Shown one piece after another: positions 34,028 to 34,410 of a DNA stretch of 34,410 nucleotides; positions within the stretch are counted from its first letter, which is position 1; every line of letters starts with the position of its first letter. Location of the stretch: the NCBI GenBank assembly GCA_964436335.1, contig CAYTCD010000008.1, positions 1 through 34,410 on the forward strand. The letters run 5' to 3'. The stretch comes from Pullibacteroides sp964436335 (GTDB lineage Bacteria > Bacteroidota > Bacteroidia > Bacteroidales > P3). A program made the translations under genes and the position numbers. The notes beneath the pieces are model-generated. The model was not told the origin of the DNA, made no database searches, and saw nothing but the letters and a program-made list of their open reading frames with translations.

Positions 34028-34322
34028 AAGGATGGAAAATAAAAAAATATGAAAGGCCCGGTTGGAGTTGTGCAAAATAGAACCGGGATACCGGGAATCC
34101 CGAAAGAAGCCGATTACTGGGAACTCTTCCAGCTTTCCTTAAACGCTTGGTTGAGGATCTTAGGCATTTCGCCTGATAGAGAAAAACTTAAAAGCTTCAT
34201 CAAGTGCGCGGCTCTTTGTGAACCACGGGGCAAAGGTAGGGAAAACTTTGGAATGACGCTCAAATTTATGCGGTCGCAAATATTTCGTATGTTTGCGAAA
34301 AAGTGAATTAAGTTACCCCCCT
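34028..34322. promoter_or_regulatory. Divergent gap: efflux-operon promoter and long leader
   Basis: This 295-bp stretch holds no convincing gene; one plus-strand frame of 85 codons (34049-34306) has no ribosome-binding site or homologous look. On the minus strand TACCTTTG (34231-34238 on the plus strand as CAAAGGTA) matches the -7 consensus. A TTTG lies 22 bases upstream of it, slightly beyond ideal spacing. The predicted leader of about 200 nt before the tolC-like ATG contains a possible hairpin (CCCGGTT / AACCGGG). An attenuator is possible. Confidence 0.4.
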
Positions 34323-34410
34323 ATGCCCTGTTCCGCCGATTTCATAGAATTTGTTTGCGAGGTGCTTTCTCCGTTGGGAGAGGTGCGCAGCCGCAAGATG
34401 ATGGGCGATT
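34323..34410 (+). CDS. TfoX N-terminal-domain protein, start only (cut by the right edge)
   Basis: The frame from the ATG at 34323 reads MPCSADFIEFVCEVLSPLGE followed by VRSRKMMGD and is open to the end of the window (29 codons). The wording D-F-x-x-[FY]-V-x-E-x-L-x-P-L-G-x-V-x-x-R-K-M-[FM]-G is the start of the TfoX N-terminal domain family, small proteins related to the competence regulator TfoX/Sxy. In Bacteroidetes their function is generally unknown. It is divergent from the efflux operon. Confidence 0.75.
   Translation, partial: MPCSADFIEFVCEVLSPLGEVRSRKMMGD

Noticed and set aside
34049..34306. 85-codon plus-strand frame before the TfoX-like gene
   Set aside because: No ribosome-binding site, no family pattern, and it covers the predicted efflux-operon promoter.

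Overview
The window looks like a chromosomal segment of a Bacteroidales bacterium. Evidence: a type IX secretion C-terminal sorting domain, TAnnTTTG-type -7 promoter elements, a HigBA pair, a Bacteroidetes-style tyrosine recombinase, and S8 peptidase and lipoprotein styles typical of the group. A gene closely resembling cysteate synthase, rather than ordinary threonine synthase, points to a sulfonolipid-forming lineage (Alistipes, Odoribacter or relatives). That placement is inference.

Left flank (1-6305). A secreted GLUG-repeat/Ig-like (BIG2) surface protein enters from the left and is cut by an in-frame TAG at 720-722. After a strong terminator come a GNAT acetyltransferase, then a WYL-domain regulator divergent from an RNA ligase gene (rtcB) and an unrecognised 297-residue partner gene.

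Mobile element (about 6306-20950). A tyrosine recombinase gene lies beside a tRNA-Arg(TCT). Three tightly spaced minus-strand genes (184, 594 and 1979 codons) resemble the internal-virion or DNA-ejection trio of podoviruses in order, relative size and composition. No capsid, portal, terminase or tail gene is visible. The 1979-residue protein is a polyvalent protein with a PBECR-like nuclease region and an LPD3-like domain. Its 3' end carries a 50-bp sequence repeated exactly, in inverted orientation, 3.3 kb away. Between the two copies are a membrane-anchored Mrr-type nuclease, a HigBA toxin-antitoxin pair, broken pieces of similar polyvalent genes and an alternative 3' ending. This arrangement resembles polymorphic-toxin loci with orphan tips and could allow the end of the gene to be swapped by inversion. 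Upstream of the trio is 1.5 kb of gene-free DNA with 11-bp spaced iterons, direct repeats and an extremely AT-rich palindromic block.

Right flank (20950-34410). The tRNA-Arg and its terminator are followed by a stack of hairpins and 46-bp direct repeats. Then come cysteate synthase, a hexapeptide sugar N-acetyltransferase, dxs (convergent and overlapping), gap, and a subtilisin-like peptidase gene that is broken at its 5' end and contains an (AAAG)8 slippage tract. Next are a small lipoprotein, an orphan HipB-like regulator, a collapsed antitoxin/GNAT-toxin pair, and a tripartite efflux operon (TolC, HlyD/EmrA, 14-TM MFS) with a long leader. The first codons of a TfoX-like gene run off the right edge.

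The most interesting parts are the ejectosome-plus-recombinase element with its inverted-repeat-flanked cassette region, the iteron/AT-rich block, the phase-variable peptidase and the WYL-rtcB-unknown operon.
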